Positions 25,381 through 33,133 of a stretch of 64,000 nucleotides of DNA are shown one piece after another. Made by a program: the position numbers and the translations under genes. Under the pieces are notes generated by a model. That model was not told the origin of the DNA and did no database searches. It saw only the letters and a list, made by a program, of their open reading frames with translations. The stretch lies in contig DATEUJ010000068.1 in the NCBI GenBank assembly GCA_035283185.1, forward strand, positions 62,001-126,000, in the 5' to 3' direction. The stretch is from DASSFZ01 sp035283185 (GTDB lineage: Bacteria > Chloroflexota > Anaerolineae > Fen-1058). Position 1 is the stretch's first letter; each line of letters starts with the position of its first letter.

Positions 25381-26574
25381 ATGACGCTTGAGCTGAGCAA
25401 GGTCGTTGCACGTGTCTCGGACATGGGCCGGTCCGCCGCGCAGCGCGCCTCCGCGCGCGCGGCGACGGCGCTCCGCGTTCGCGATTTGCTGCGCGCTCAT
25501 CGGGTCGATTCACAATTGCGTGAGAAAGTCGAGCGGGCGGTCAAGCTGCGCTGGGTCGGCGCAATTCCGCAGGCCGAGCCGCTCGACGCGGCGATCGATC
25601 CCCCCACCCTGCCCGATCGGATCACCCTGGTCGCTGCGGACGGTTCGCAGATTTACCCCGATCGGCATAGTGTTGCGCTGTACTACGTCGTCAACGTCGG
25701 CAGTATCGTGCTGCGGCTCGGCACCGGCGAGACGCCGATGACAGAGTCCGAACCGACGGTGTGTTTCGACGACGACGATCTGTTCGGCGAGGATGATTAC
25801 CCGGTACCTGCCCAGGTGATCAACGCGCGGCGCGCCGTCGCCGAGATGGCGCGGCTGGCGACGATCGCGGTCGAGGAAGCGAGGCTTGCTCCAACCGTTG
25901 CGCTGGCCGACGGGAACATCGCCCTGCGCGTGCAGCAGGAGGGCATCTCCGCCCGCGAGCGGACGCGCCTGGAACACGATTACATCGCCCAGCTCGATCG
26001 GCTGCGCGGCGCGCGGATCGCCACGGCGAGCTTCATTTCGCGGCCAGGCGCCACGTCCATCGTGCGCCTGATGCAACTGGCAGAAGAATGCACGCTCGAC
26101 ACCGTCGCAGAGTTCGTGAAGAACAGCAAGGGCCGGCCCTACGATGGCATTAACGACACGCCCGTCTTCGACGCGCTCCTCGAACCCGGTCAACGCTCGG
26201 CCGTCTTCCGGGCGGCGGCCACTCAATGGAGCGCGCCCTACGAACGAGCTGGTCACGCAATACACTTCTTCTACCTGAACGTCGGCACGCTTGCGCAGCC
26301 CAATATCGCCCGCGTCGAGATACCGGAATGGGCCGCTTCCGACAGTGGCCAACTGGGACTCGCGCACGCGGCCCTCGTGGAGCAGTGCCGCGTGACGGCG
26401 AGCGCCTATCCCTACGTGTTGACGCGCGCCGACGAGCTGGCCGTCATCACGAGCGCGGAGAAAGCCAATTTCGAGCAGATGATCGGCGTGGAAATGCTGC
26501 GACGCGGCATCGAGGCCAGGCCATCGGACAAGGCGGCGACGAAGGCGTTTGCGCGGTATGGGAAGCGGAGATAG
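25381..26574 (+). CDS. nurA: NurA-family 5'-3' nuclease
   Basis: A 397-residue NurA-domain protein. The N-terminal helix is followed by VAADGSQIYPDRH with Asp87 and by VALADGNIAL with Asp177, the two acidic manganese-site positions of NurA nucleases; a C-terminal motif HAIHFFYLNVG and ASAYPYVLTRADELAVI complete the fold. NurA dimers resect DNA ends together with the HerA translocase. The gene opens a same-strand series with a HAS-barrel gene, herA and a rad50-like gene. A good promoter precedes it. It is longer than many archaeal NurA proteins because of insertions between the two Asp motifs. Confidence 0.88.
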   Translation: MTLELSKVVARVSDMGRSAAQRASARAATALRVRDLLRAHRVDSQLREKVERAVKLRWVGAIPQAEPLDAAIDPPTLPDRITLVAADGSQIYPDRHSVALYYVVNVGSIVLRLGTGETPMTESEPTVCFDDDDLFGEDDYPVPAQVINARRAVAEMARLATIAVEEARLAPTVALADGNIALRVQQEGISARERTRLEHDYIAQLDRLRGARIATASFISRPGATSIVRLMQLAEECTLDTVAEFVKNSKGRPYDGINDTPVFDALLEPGQRSAVFRAAATQWSAPYERAGHAIHFFYLNVGTLAQPNIARVEIPEWAASDSGQLGLAHAALVEQCRVTASAYPYVLTRADELAVITSAEKANFEQMIGVEMLRRGIEARPSDKAATKAFARYGKRR

Positions 26575-26581
26575 GTGGGGA

Positions 26582-26618
26582 GTTAGAGCTAGAGTTAGAG
26601 TTAGAGTTGGAGATTAGA
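26582..26618. repeat. Hexanucleotide tandem repeat (GTTAGA-type)
   Basis: A run of GTTAGAG/GCTAGA/GTTAGA/GTTAGA/GTTGGA/GATTAGAG units fills the gap between nurA and the next gene. The last units place GGAG and GAG close to the ATG at 26622, so array length could affect the ribosome site. Confidence 0.75.
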
Positions 26619-26621
26619 GAG

Positions 26622-27206
26622 ATGAACGATTCACCAATACGCGTCGGGCGGGTCATGCGATCCAGCACCGGCGAGTTTACGATCGGGACACGGCTGCTGC
26701 AGGCTGACGTGCCGCGCTTCGGCGTGTTCGTCAAGGCCCCGTCGCCGGACGGCTGCGAGGTGATCGGCCTGATCTACGATGTGCTCATCGAAGACGATCC
26801 GTTCGTACGCCAGTTCATCAGCGCTGACGTGCAAGATGAGATTCTGCTCGATCAGCGCAGGCGGCAGTTCCCGGCGACGGTGAGCGTGCTGGTCGTGGGT
26901 CACTGCCGTGATGCGACTATGTATTCGTATCTGCCGCCCCAGCCGCCTGCCGCGCTCGATACGCTGGTGACCTGCACTGACGACGAAGTCATCGACTTCA
27001 CCGAGGACTTCACGTATTTTCGCACGGTGCTCAACGCGGTCAACGCCCGGCCAGACGAGCTCCTCGCGGCCAGCCTGCGACACGCCGCCGAGGCGCGCGC
27101 GAACGGCGGACGCGAATTCCTGATCCGCGCCGGTCGCGAGCTGGCACGGCTGCTGGCGTTCGATGCGATACGACTGGAAGGGCTTCTGCGGCGCATCCGG
27201 CCCTGA
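26622..27206 (+). CDS. HAS-barrel-like protein between nurA and herA
   Basis: A 194-residue protein. The first 100 residues (RVGRVMRSSTGEFTIGTRLL, PRFGVFVKAPSPDGCEVIGL) resemble the HAS-barrel that begins HerA and ATP-synthase-type motors; a helical C-terminal half ends AGRELARLLAFDAIRLEGLL. It lacks any ATPase motif. Its position between nurA and herA suggests that it helps couple the nuclease and the translocase, an inference only. The start at 26622 is the first ATG after the hexamer repeat; the open frame upstream of it is a shadow of nurA. Confidence 0.65.
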   Translation: MNDSPIRVGRVMRSSTGEFTIGTRLLQADVPRFGVFVKAPSPDGCEVIGLIYDVLIEDDPFVRQFISADVQDEILLDQRRRQFPATVSVLVVGHCRDATMYSYLPPQPPAALDTLVTCTDDEVIDFTEDFTYFRTVLNAVNARPDELLAASLRHAAEARANGGREFLIRAGRELARLLAFDAIRLEGLLRRIRP

Positions 27207-27212
27207 TCGCTC

Positions 27213-27295
27213 ACCACCAAGCCTGCCCTGAGCGGAGCCGAAGGTACACGAAGACACCAAGAATTCAACTTCGTGCCTTTGTGTCTTCGTGGTAA
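27213..27295. repeat. ACCACCAAG...CTTCGTGGT inverted repeat interrupted by a second repeat
   Basis: The outer element (ACCACCAA ... ACACGAAGACACCAAG-AATTCAA-CTTCGTGCCTTTGTGTCTTCGTGGT) matches the one at 39016-39068. Between its first 8 bases and the rest lies GCCTGCCCTGAGCGGAGCCG AAGG (27221-27244), a member of the family found at 24012 and 45153-45296. One repeat seems to have landed inside the other. Confidence 0.75.
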
Positions 27296-27308
27296 TGGAG
27301 ATCGCCCA

Positions 27309-29018
27309 ATGGCACAGGTCAAGTCTGAACTCGACGAATATCTCGGACCGCGAATTGAGAGAGTGGAGGTCGAAGATCGACCGGCCGCAACACGGCTCGG
27401 CGTGGTCGTCGGCGGGTCGTTGAGCAAGGGTCTGGACGTGAAGCTCGACCGGACGGCGGACATCGAAACGACGGCGGTCGGGCGCTACGTCGTCGTCGAA
27501 GGCCGGTCGCGCCGCTTTTTCTCGATGATCACCGACGTGTCGCTCGACGCGACCGATGCGCGCATTGCCAAGCTGCCGCCCGACCTGAGCGACGACTTCA
27601 CGCGCGAAGTGATGATCGGCACCAACGTCTTCGGCGCGATCCACGTCGCGCCCATGCTGATGCTCGACGCGCAAGCGGGCGCGACTGAGCCGAAGCCGGT
27701 CAAGACCGTGCCAGGCCATTTCGCGCCCGTCGTCGAAGCGAGCGCGGAAGACGTGAACCTGATTTTCGGCAGCGGCCAAGACGAAGGCTACTTCCACGTC
27801 GGCGAGCCGCTCGACATGGAAGACATCCCCATATACGTCAGCCTCAAGCGCTTCGTCGAGCGCTCGAGTGGCGTGTTCGGCAAGAGCGGGACGGGCAAGA
27901 CCTTCCTCACGCGCATGCTGCTGGCCGGCATCGTCAGGGCAAACGTCGCCGTCAACCTGGTGTTCGACATGCACAACGAGTACGGCTGGGAAGGTCAAGG
28001 TGAGGGCAACCGCAAACCCAAGGGTCTGCGCCAACTGTTTCAGTCTTCGCGCGTCGCCGTAGCCACACTCGATCCAGAAAGCAGCGATCGGCGCAAGAGC
28101 AAGATCGACTTTCCTGTACAGATTGGCTATGACCGAATCGAGCCGGAAGATGTCGAGCTGCTTACGGGAATCTTCAACCTCAGTGATGTTCAGGTTGGTG
28201 CATTGTACGCCATCCATCGACGTCTCGGAAAGGACTGGATCACCCACCTGCTGAGCGATGAGCGGCACGATGAACTTCAGAAAATGCTTGACGCCAACCA
28301 GCTCACAGAAAGCACGCTTGGCGCAATCCAGCGCAAGTTTGGGCTGTTTAGGCGTTTCGGCTTTCTGAAGCCGACAACGGTGGACAACCCTGTCGACAGA
28401 ATTCTGCAATACCTCAATCAAGGCTTGAATGTTGTGCTGGAGTTTGGACGATATGGAAATGAGGAGTCCGCCTACATTTTGGTGGCGAATTATTTAACAC
28501 GCCGCATTCACCAGGCATACGTCCGGCGCAAGGAAGCGGCGCTGGGCAGCCAGGCCGACGAGCCGCGCCCGCTCGTCATCACTATCGAAGAAGCGCACAA
28601 GTTCCTCGATCCAGCTATTGCCGGGCAGACGATCTTCGGCACGATCGCGCGCGAGCTGCGCAAGTACAACGTCACGCTTCTGATCGTCGATCAGCGTCCG
28701 AGCGGCATCGATTCCGAAGTGATGTCGCAGATCGGCACGCGCGTGACCTGCCTGCTCGACGACGAGTCGGACATCCGGGCGGTGTTCTCAGGCGTGTCGG
28801 GCGCGGGCGAGCTGCGCAACGTACTGGCGAAGCTTGATACGCGGCAGCAGGCGCTCATCCTCGGCCACGCCGTGCCGATGCCGGTCGTCGTCCGCACGCG
28901 CGACACGATGACGCCGGACTATTACGCCTCGCTGGGCTACGTCGAAGGCGAGGACTTGCAGAAGAAGCTCGAACGTGGGAAGCGAGCGTTAGGTAGAGAT
29001 GGCGGCGGGCTGGATTGA
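27309..29018 (+). CDS. herA: HerA-type DNA translocase/helicase
   Basis: A 569-residue FtsK/HerA-family ATPase. The N-terminal HAS-barrel spans about 1-110 (GVVVGGSLSKGLDVKLDRTA). Walker A is GKSGTGKT at 191-198, Walker B is LVITIEEAHKFLD, and arginine-finger region motifs are TLLIVDQRPSGIDSEVMSQI and CLLDDESDIRAVFSG. HerA hexamers pump duplex DNA into NurA for end resection. ATG 27309 is used because homology begins with QVKSELDEYLG; the upstream codons come from the repeat. The middle part (about 28080-28500) is visibly richer in A/T than its surroundings, perhaps from exchange. A DUF5647-like gene and rad50-like gene follow on the same strand. Confidence 0.9.
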   Translation: MAQVKSELDEYLGPRIERVEVEDRPAATRLGVVVGGSLSKGLDVKLDRTADIETTAVGRYVVVEGRSRRFFSMITDVSLDATDARIAKLPPDLSDDFTREVMIGTNVFGAIHVAPMLMLDAQAGATEPKPVKTVPGHFAPVVEASAEDVNLIFGSGQDEGYFHVGEPLDMEDIPIYVSLKRFVERSSGVFGKSGTGKTFLTRMLLAGIVRANVAVNLVFDMHNEYGWEGQGEGNRKPKGLRQLFQSSRVAVATLDPESSDRRKSKIDFPVQIGYDRIEPEDVELLTGIFNLSDVQVGALYAIHRRLGKDWITHLLSDERHDELQKMLDANQLTESTLGAIQRKFGLFRRFGFLKPTTVDNPVDRILQYLNQGLNVVLEFGRYGNEESAYILVANYLTRRIHQAYVRRKEAALGSQADEPRPLVITIEEAHKFLDPAIAGQTIFGTIARELRKYNVTLLIVDQRPSGIDSEVMSQIGTRVTCLLDDESDIRAVFSGVSGAGELRNVLAKLDTRQQALILGHAVPMPVVVRTRDTMTPDYYASLGYVEGEDLQKKLERGKRALGRDGGGLD

Positions 29019-29084
29019 CGCAGAACCGGAGTCGTAATAGACTTCGTGCAGAGATGCATTCTCCGTGATAAATGAGATGGGAAG

Positions 29085-29378
29085 ATGACCTCTCTCTACC
29101 AGGCCAAGTTTGCAGAGCTCTTTATGGAGTTCACGCGTTACTTAACAGAACACCCCGAATTGGACGAGTTCATTCCCGAAGGCGCGCAAGTCGTGCTCCT
29201 AGATCGGGCCGACCCGGAATATAACCGACAGGCGATTGAGCTGGCTCAGAAGTCACGCCTGACGGATGATGTACCCGACCGCCCGGTCGTGTACATCGAA
29301 GTGACCGAGATGGCCCCGATGCGCTCCCGCGTTAAGAAACTTCAGGTTCATGAGCGGCCGCCGACCTACACGACCTGA
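29085..29378 (+). CDS. DUF5647-like small protein
   Basis: A 97-residue protein with a helical N-terminus (FAELFMEFTRYLTEHPELDE), then FIPEGAQVVLLDRADPEYNR and a strand RPVVYIEVTEM, a pattern seen in DUF5647 proteins. The function is unknown. GGGAAG is just before the ATG. It lies between herA and the rad50-like gene, 46 nt before the latter, but the family also occurs next to unrelated genes, so a role in end processing is not established. Confidence 0.6.
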   Translation: MTSLYQAKFAELFMEFTRYLTEHPELDEFIPEGAQVVLLDRADPEYNRQAIELAQKSRLTDDVPDRPVVYIEVTEMAPMRSRVKKLQVHERPPTYTT

Positions 29379-29424
29379 CTATTCACCGGAATAGCCCATC
29401 TTCTGTTCCGGCGCTACATTTTTC

Positions 29425-31509
29425 ATGATCCCTCTCAAACTCCACCTGCGCAACTTCATGCCCTACGCCGACGCGGCGATTGACTTCCGAGGCATTCGCG
29501 TCGGCTGCATCGCGGGCGACAACGGCGTGGGCAAGAGCGCGCTGCTCGACGCGATAACGTGGTCGTTGTGGGGCCGCGCGCGGGCCAAGCGCGACGACGA
29601 GCTGGTGCGGCAGGGCGCGCCGGAGATGGCCGTCACGTTCGCCTTCGGCCTGGGCAGCAACACGTACCAGGTGATTCGCACGCGCAAGACGGGCAAGCGG
29701 GGGGCAGGCGCGCTCGACGTGCAGGTGGTTCACGCCGGCGAGTGGAAGACGATCGCCGAGCCGACGATCAGCCAGACACAGGCCAAGATCAACGCCCTGC
29801 TCCGGCTCGACTACGACACATTCATCAACTCGTCGTTCCTGCTGCAGGGCCGCGCCGACGAGTTCACGGTCAAGACGCCGGCCGATCGCAAGAAGGTGCT
29901 GGCCGACATTCTCGGCCTGGGCGCGTGGGAATCGTACGAGGAGCGAGCCAAAGAGCGCATCCGCGCACTCGAATCGAGCATGCAGGCCATCGACATCCGC
30001 CTGCGCGAGATCGACGACGAGATCGCGCGCCGGCCTCAATACCAGGCCGAGGTCGCATCGGCGCAGAGGACCGTAATCGATCTGGGGGACGCGCTGCGGC
30101 AGGTCGAGACGCGGTATCAGCAGATGCAGCAGGCCCGGCAGGAGCTATTCCACCTCGAAGCGCAAGCGGCGGAGCTATCGAACCGGGCGCGCCACGCCGA
30201 CCGCGAGTTGAACGGCGTACTGGCCGAGCTTGAGACGGCTCGCCACAAGGCCGACACGACAGCGATCCAGGGCGAGCTTGACGCGGTGCATGGCGACCTA
30301 GCCCGGATGGCAGAAGCCGAGCGTCTGCGCGATACATCTCGCGCGCGGCGTAATGCTCTGGTCGAGGAGAGCGCGGCGCTCAGGGGACAGAACGATCGCC
30401 TGGCACCGGAGACGGAGCCGCTCAAGCAGCGCGTCGAGCTGCTCGCGGCGGCGACCGAGCCGACCTGCCCCACGTGCGGCCAGCCGTTGTCCGCCGACCA
30501 CCGGGAGCACGTGATCGCCGCTCTGCAATCGGAGATCGAGAATCGCCGGGAACTCTACCGCGCCAACGCGCAGCGGCTCAACGCCATCAAGGCCGAACTG
30601 GCGCCGCTCGATAGCGAGCTGGCGTCGCTCGACGGCGACCTGCGCCGGCAATCGACGCTCCAGCGCCGCGAGGCGGAATTGGAAGCGGCGCTGGCCGCTG
30701 CCGCCGAAGCGCGCAAATCGATGGCGACGCTCGAAGCGCGGCGCGAGCAGTGGCAGAAGCTCTACGACGCCGATTCGATGAAGCAGGCTGAGGCAGCAGC
30801 CAAGGCGGCGGCGCTGCGCGCCGAGCTGGGGGATGCCAGCGCGATCGAAGCGGAGTACGAGCGGGTACGCGCCGAGGAAGCGCGCGCGCGGCAGTTGCTC
30901 GGCGCGGCCCAGCAGAAGCTTGCCGCATGCGACGCGCTCGTCAAAGCGCGTGAAGGGAAGGTCGCCGAGCGCAACCGCCTGGCTACGGAGAAAGGCATCT
31001 ACGAAGAGCTGCGCCTGGCCTTTGGCAAGAAGGGTGTGCCGGCGATGATCATCGAGGTGGCGATCCCCGAGATCGAAGACGAAGCCAACGCGCTGCTGAG
31101 CAGGATGACAGGCGGGCGAATGCGCATCCGCTTCGACACCCAGAAGGAGACGCTGAAAGGCGACACCGTCGAGACGCTCGACATCCAGATCGCAGACGAG
31201 CTGGGCACGCGGCCTTACGAAAATTTCAGTGGAGGCGAGCAATACCGGATCAACTTCGCGGTGCGCGTGGCCTTGAGCAAGCTGCTCGCGCGGCGGGCCG
31301 GCGCGCAGCTTCAGACACTCGTCGTCGACGAGGGCTTCGGCGCGCTCGACGCGTCAGGCCGCGAGCGGCTGGTCGAGGCGATCAACGCCGTGCAATCGGA
31401 CTTTGAGCGCATCCTGGTGATCACGCACCTGGACGAGCTGAAGGACACCTTCCCGACGCGCATCGACGTGACCAAAACAGAAAACGGGTCTCAAATCGCG
31501 ATCATGTGA
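29425..31509 (+). CDS. Rad50/SbcC-like SMC ATPase, short form
   Basis: A 694-residue ABC/SMC-type ATPase. Walker A GDNGVGKS is at 31-38, the Q-loop region is SSFLLQGRADEFTVKTPADR, and the coiled-coil arms (about 180-560) meet at a zinc hook CPTC (Cys348, Cys351). The ABC signature FSGGEQYR has Ser602, and the D-loop/Walker B is LVVDEGFGALD. Typical SbcC or Rad50 proteins are 850-1,050 residues, so the coiled coils are short. Rad50 normally works with the Mre11/SbcD nuclease, which is not in this window; NurA-HerA nearby could be the partners. The stop region overlaps possible starts of the next gene. Confidence 0.9.
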   Translation: MIPLKLHLRNFMPYADAAIDFRGIRVGCIAGDNGVGKSALLDAITWSLWGRARAKRDDELVRQGAPEMAVTFAFGLGSNTYQVIRTRKTGKRGAGALDVQVVHAGEWKTIAEPTISQTQAKINALLRLDYDTFINSSFLLQGRADEFTVKTPADRKKVLADILGLGAWESYEERAKERIRALESSMQAIDIRLREIDDEIARRPQYQAEVASAQRTVIDLGDALRQVETRYQQMQQARQELFHLEAQAAELSNRARHADRELNGVLAELETARHKADTTAIQGELDAVHGDLARMAEAERLRDTSRARRNALVEESAALRGQNDRLAPETEPLKQRVELLAAATEPTCPTCGQPLSADHREHVIAALQSEIENRRELYRANAQRLNAIKAELAPLDSELASLDGDLRRQSTLQRREAELEAALAAAAEARKSMATLEARREQWQKLYDADSMKQAEAAAKAAALRAELGDASAIEAEYERVRAEEARARQLLGAAQQKLAACDALVKAREGKVAERNRLATEKGIYEELRLAFGKKGVPAMIIEVAIPEIEDEANALLSRMTGGRMRIRFDTQKETLKGDTVETLDIQIADELGTRPYENFSGGEQYRINFAVRVALSKLLARRAGAQLQTLVVDEGFGALDASGRERLVEAINAVQSDFERILVITHLDELKDTFPTRIDVTKTENGSQIAIM

Positions 31510-31520
31510 TTGATCACAGC

Positions 31521-32507
31521 ATGACCACGCCATCCTCCAGCAAGAAACAGGCCGAAGAGATCGCCGCCCGACTCGCGCCAGACGCCGGGCATCTCGACGC
31601 CGCCGGCGCGAGCCGCGCGCTGAGATTCTTTCTTCACCGTATCGCCGAAGTCGATCGGACGGAAGTCGCGGCGCGCGTGAACGAGTTAAGACAGCGTTAC
31701 CCCAACGCCGCGCCGGATGAGCTGGCAGAGAGGCTGGTCAAAGCCAAGTGCCAGAAGACGGCGGCGGTCGGCGCGGTGTCGTCCGGCGGCGCATTGCTGC
31801 CGGGCATTGGCTCGCTCGTGGCAGGGGCTGCCGGTCTGGTCGCCGACTTAAGAGCGACGATCACCCTGCAGGCCGAGCTGGTGCTTGAGATCGCCGAGGT
31901 CTACGAAGTGCCCGTCGACGACTCAGACCGCCAGCAGGTGGTGATGCTGCTTACAGGCATCGGGTATGGAACCAGTCACCTGCTCACCACGGCCGGCTCC
32001 CAATTGACGGGCAAGTTGGCCGCGCGAGTCACCCGCAATTGGCTGGCCCGCGCCCTGCCGATCATCGGCGTGGCCGCCTCGGCAAGCACCAACGCGCTGT
32101 CCACCTATGTTGTCGGCCAGCGCGCCAGGGCCTACTTCAGCCGCGGGCCAGAGGCGGTCGGCGACTGGGCCGACACGCTTCGCCTGATTACCGGCGTCGA
32201 CGAGCGCAAGGTCGCCGGCTGGCTGGCCGAGCGGAGCGTGGAAGCGCGGGACACAGTTGGCGCCGCTGCGGTGTCGGCCAGCGCCGCGCTGGAGACCGTG
32301 AAGGCGCTTATGCAGCGATCCGCTGCAGAAGCCGGCGACCGCTTGGCTCGCGGCGCTCGAAGCGCGTCGCGGACAGTCGGGCAGGCGGGCGGACGGGCCG
32401 GCAAGAAGGCGCGCCACATCGGGGATGCGATCGGAACGGCGTCCAGGAGTGTGAAGTCGACCGCCCGGAGCGCCGCCCGCAGGCGACGCCGGATTAGGAA
32501 GCTTTGA
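31521..32507 (+). CDS. EcsC-family-like protein
   Basis: A 328-residue protein with a central hydrophobic helical region (SSGGALLPGIGSLVAGAAGL, then RATITLQAELVLEIAEVYEV) typical of EcsC-like proteins, another hydrophobic stretch ARALPIIGVAASASTNALST, and a very basic Arg/Ser/Ala-rich tail. Function of the family is poorly known; it is linked to ABC-transporter and stress loci. Start: ATG 31521 is used, but a GTG at 31506 overlapping the rad50-like stop (ATGTGA) is equally possible. It is coupled to the rad50-like gene by position. The basic tail could bind nucleic acid or lipids, which is inference. Confidence 0.6.
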   Translation: MTTPSSSKKQAEEIAARLAPDAGHLDAAGASRALRFFLHRIAEVDRTEVAARVNELRQRYPNAAPDELAERLVKAKCQKTAAVGAVSSGGALLPGIGSLVAGAAGLVADLRATITLQAELVLEIAEVYEVPVDDSDRQQVVMLLTGIGYGTSHLLTTAGSQLTGKLAARVTRNWLARALPIIGVAASASTNALSTYVVGQRARAYFSRGPEAVGDWADTLRLITGVDERKVAGWLAERSVEARDTVGAAAVSASAALETVKALMQRSAAEAGDRLARGARSASRTVGQAGGRAGKKARHIGDAIGTASRSVKSTARSAARRRRRIRKL

Positions 32508-32599
32508 GCGCGGAGATGTGACGCTAGATGACACACCTATATGTTATTGTAACGATGCAAGAGCGTTGAACCGATACCCAAACGAAACAGGAGGAAACC

Positions 32600-32980
32600 A
32601 TGCCAGCGCTCAACCGTGTGCAACTGATCGGAAACCTGGGACGCGATCCAGAGGCGCGCTTCACCGCCACCGGCAAGAAGTTCGCCACATTCACCGTTGC
32701 CGTCAACCGAACGTGGAAATCGGCCGAGGGTGAAAGACAGGAGGCGACCGACTGGTTCCTGGTCAACGCCTGGGGTAAGCTCGGCGAGAATTGCCTGGAA
32801 TACCTCAAGAAGGGCCGGCTGGTCTTCATCGAGGGCCGGCTGCGCTCCGAGCGGTGGGAGGATAAGGCCAGCGGCGAGCCGCACTCGCGCACCGTCGTCG
32901 TGGCGACCGGCGTGCAGTGGCTCGACCGCAAGCCTGAGGAAGCCGAGATCGCCGTCGAAGAAGAGGCTATCGCCGAGTAG
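32600..32980 (+). CDS. ssb: Single-stranded DNA-binding protein
   Basis: A 126-residue OB-fold SSB: LNRVQLIGNLGRDPEARFTA, FTVAVNRTWK, DWFLVNAWGKLGENCLEYLK and VFIEGRLRSERWEDKASGEP. An excellent ribosome site (GGAGG, 7 nt before ATG) precedes it. It is shorter than typical bacterial SSB (about 150-180), and the acidic C-terminal tip that normally recruits partners (DDDIPF type) is absent; it ends EEEAIAE. It may thus be a secondary SSB. Its position after herA, the rad50-like gene and the EcsC-like gene suits a role at resected ends, but it has its own leader and probably its own promoter. Confidence 0.93.
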   Translation: MPALNRVQLIGNLGRDPEARFTATGKKFATFTVAVNRTWKSAEGERQEATDWFLVNAWGKLGENCLEYLKKGRLVFIEGRLRSERWEDKASGEPHSRTVVVATGVQWLDRKPEEAEIAVEEEAIAE

Positions 32981-33133
32981 CGCATCACCCACCCCAACCG
33001 AATAGCGCCGCGTCACCCGATGGCGCGAGAACAGGGACGAAGGACGACGGGCCTTCGTCCCTCGCCATTTCTGGATTGACGCCCCGCTACAAGTCCGGTA
33101 AACTGGTCTCATACCACGCGCCGTCTGCCTTGC

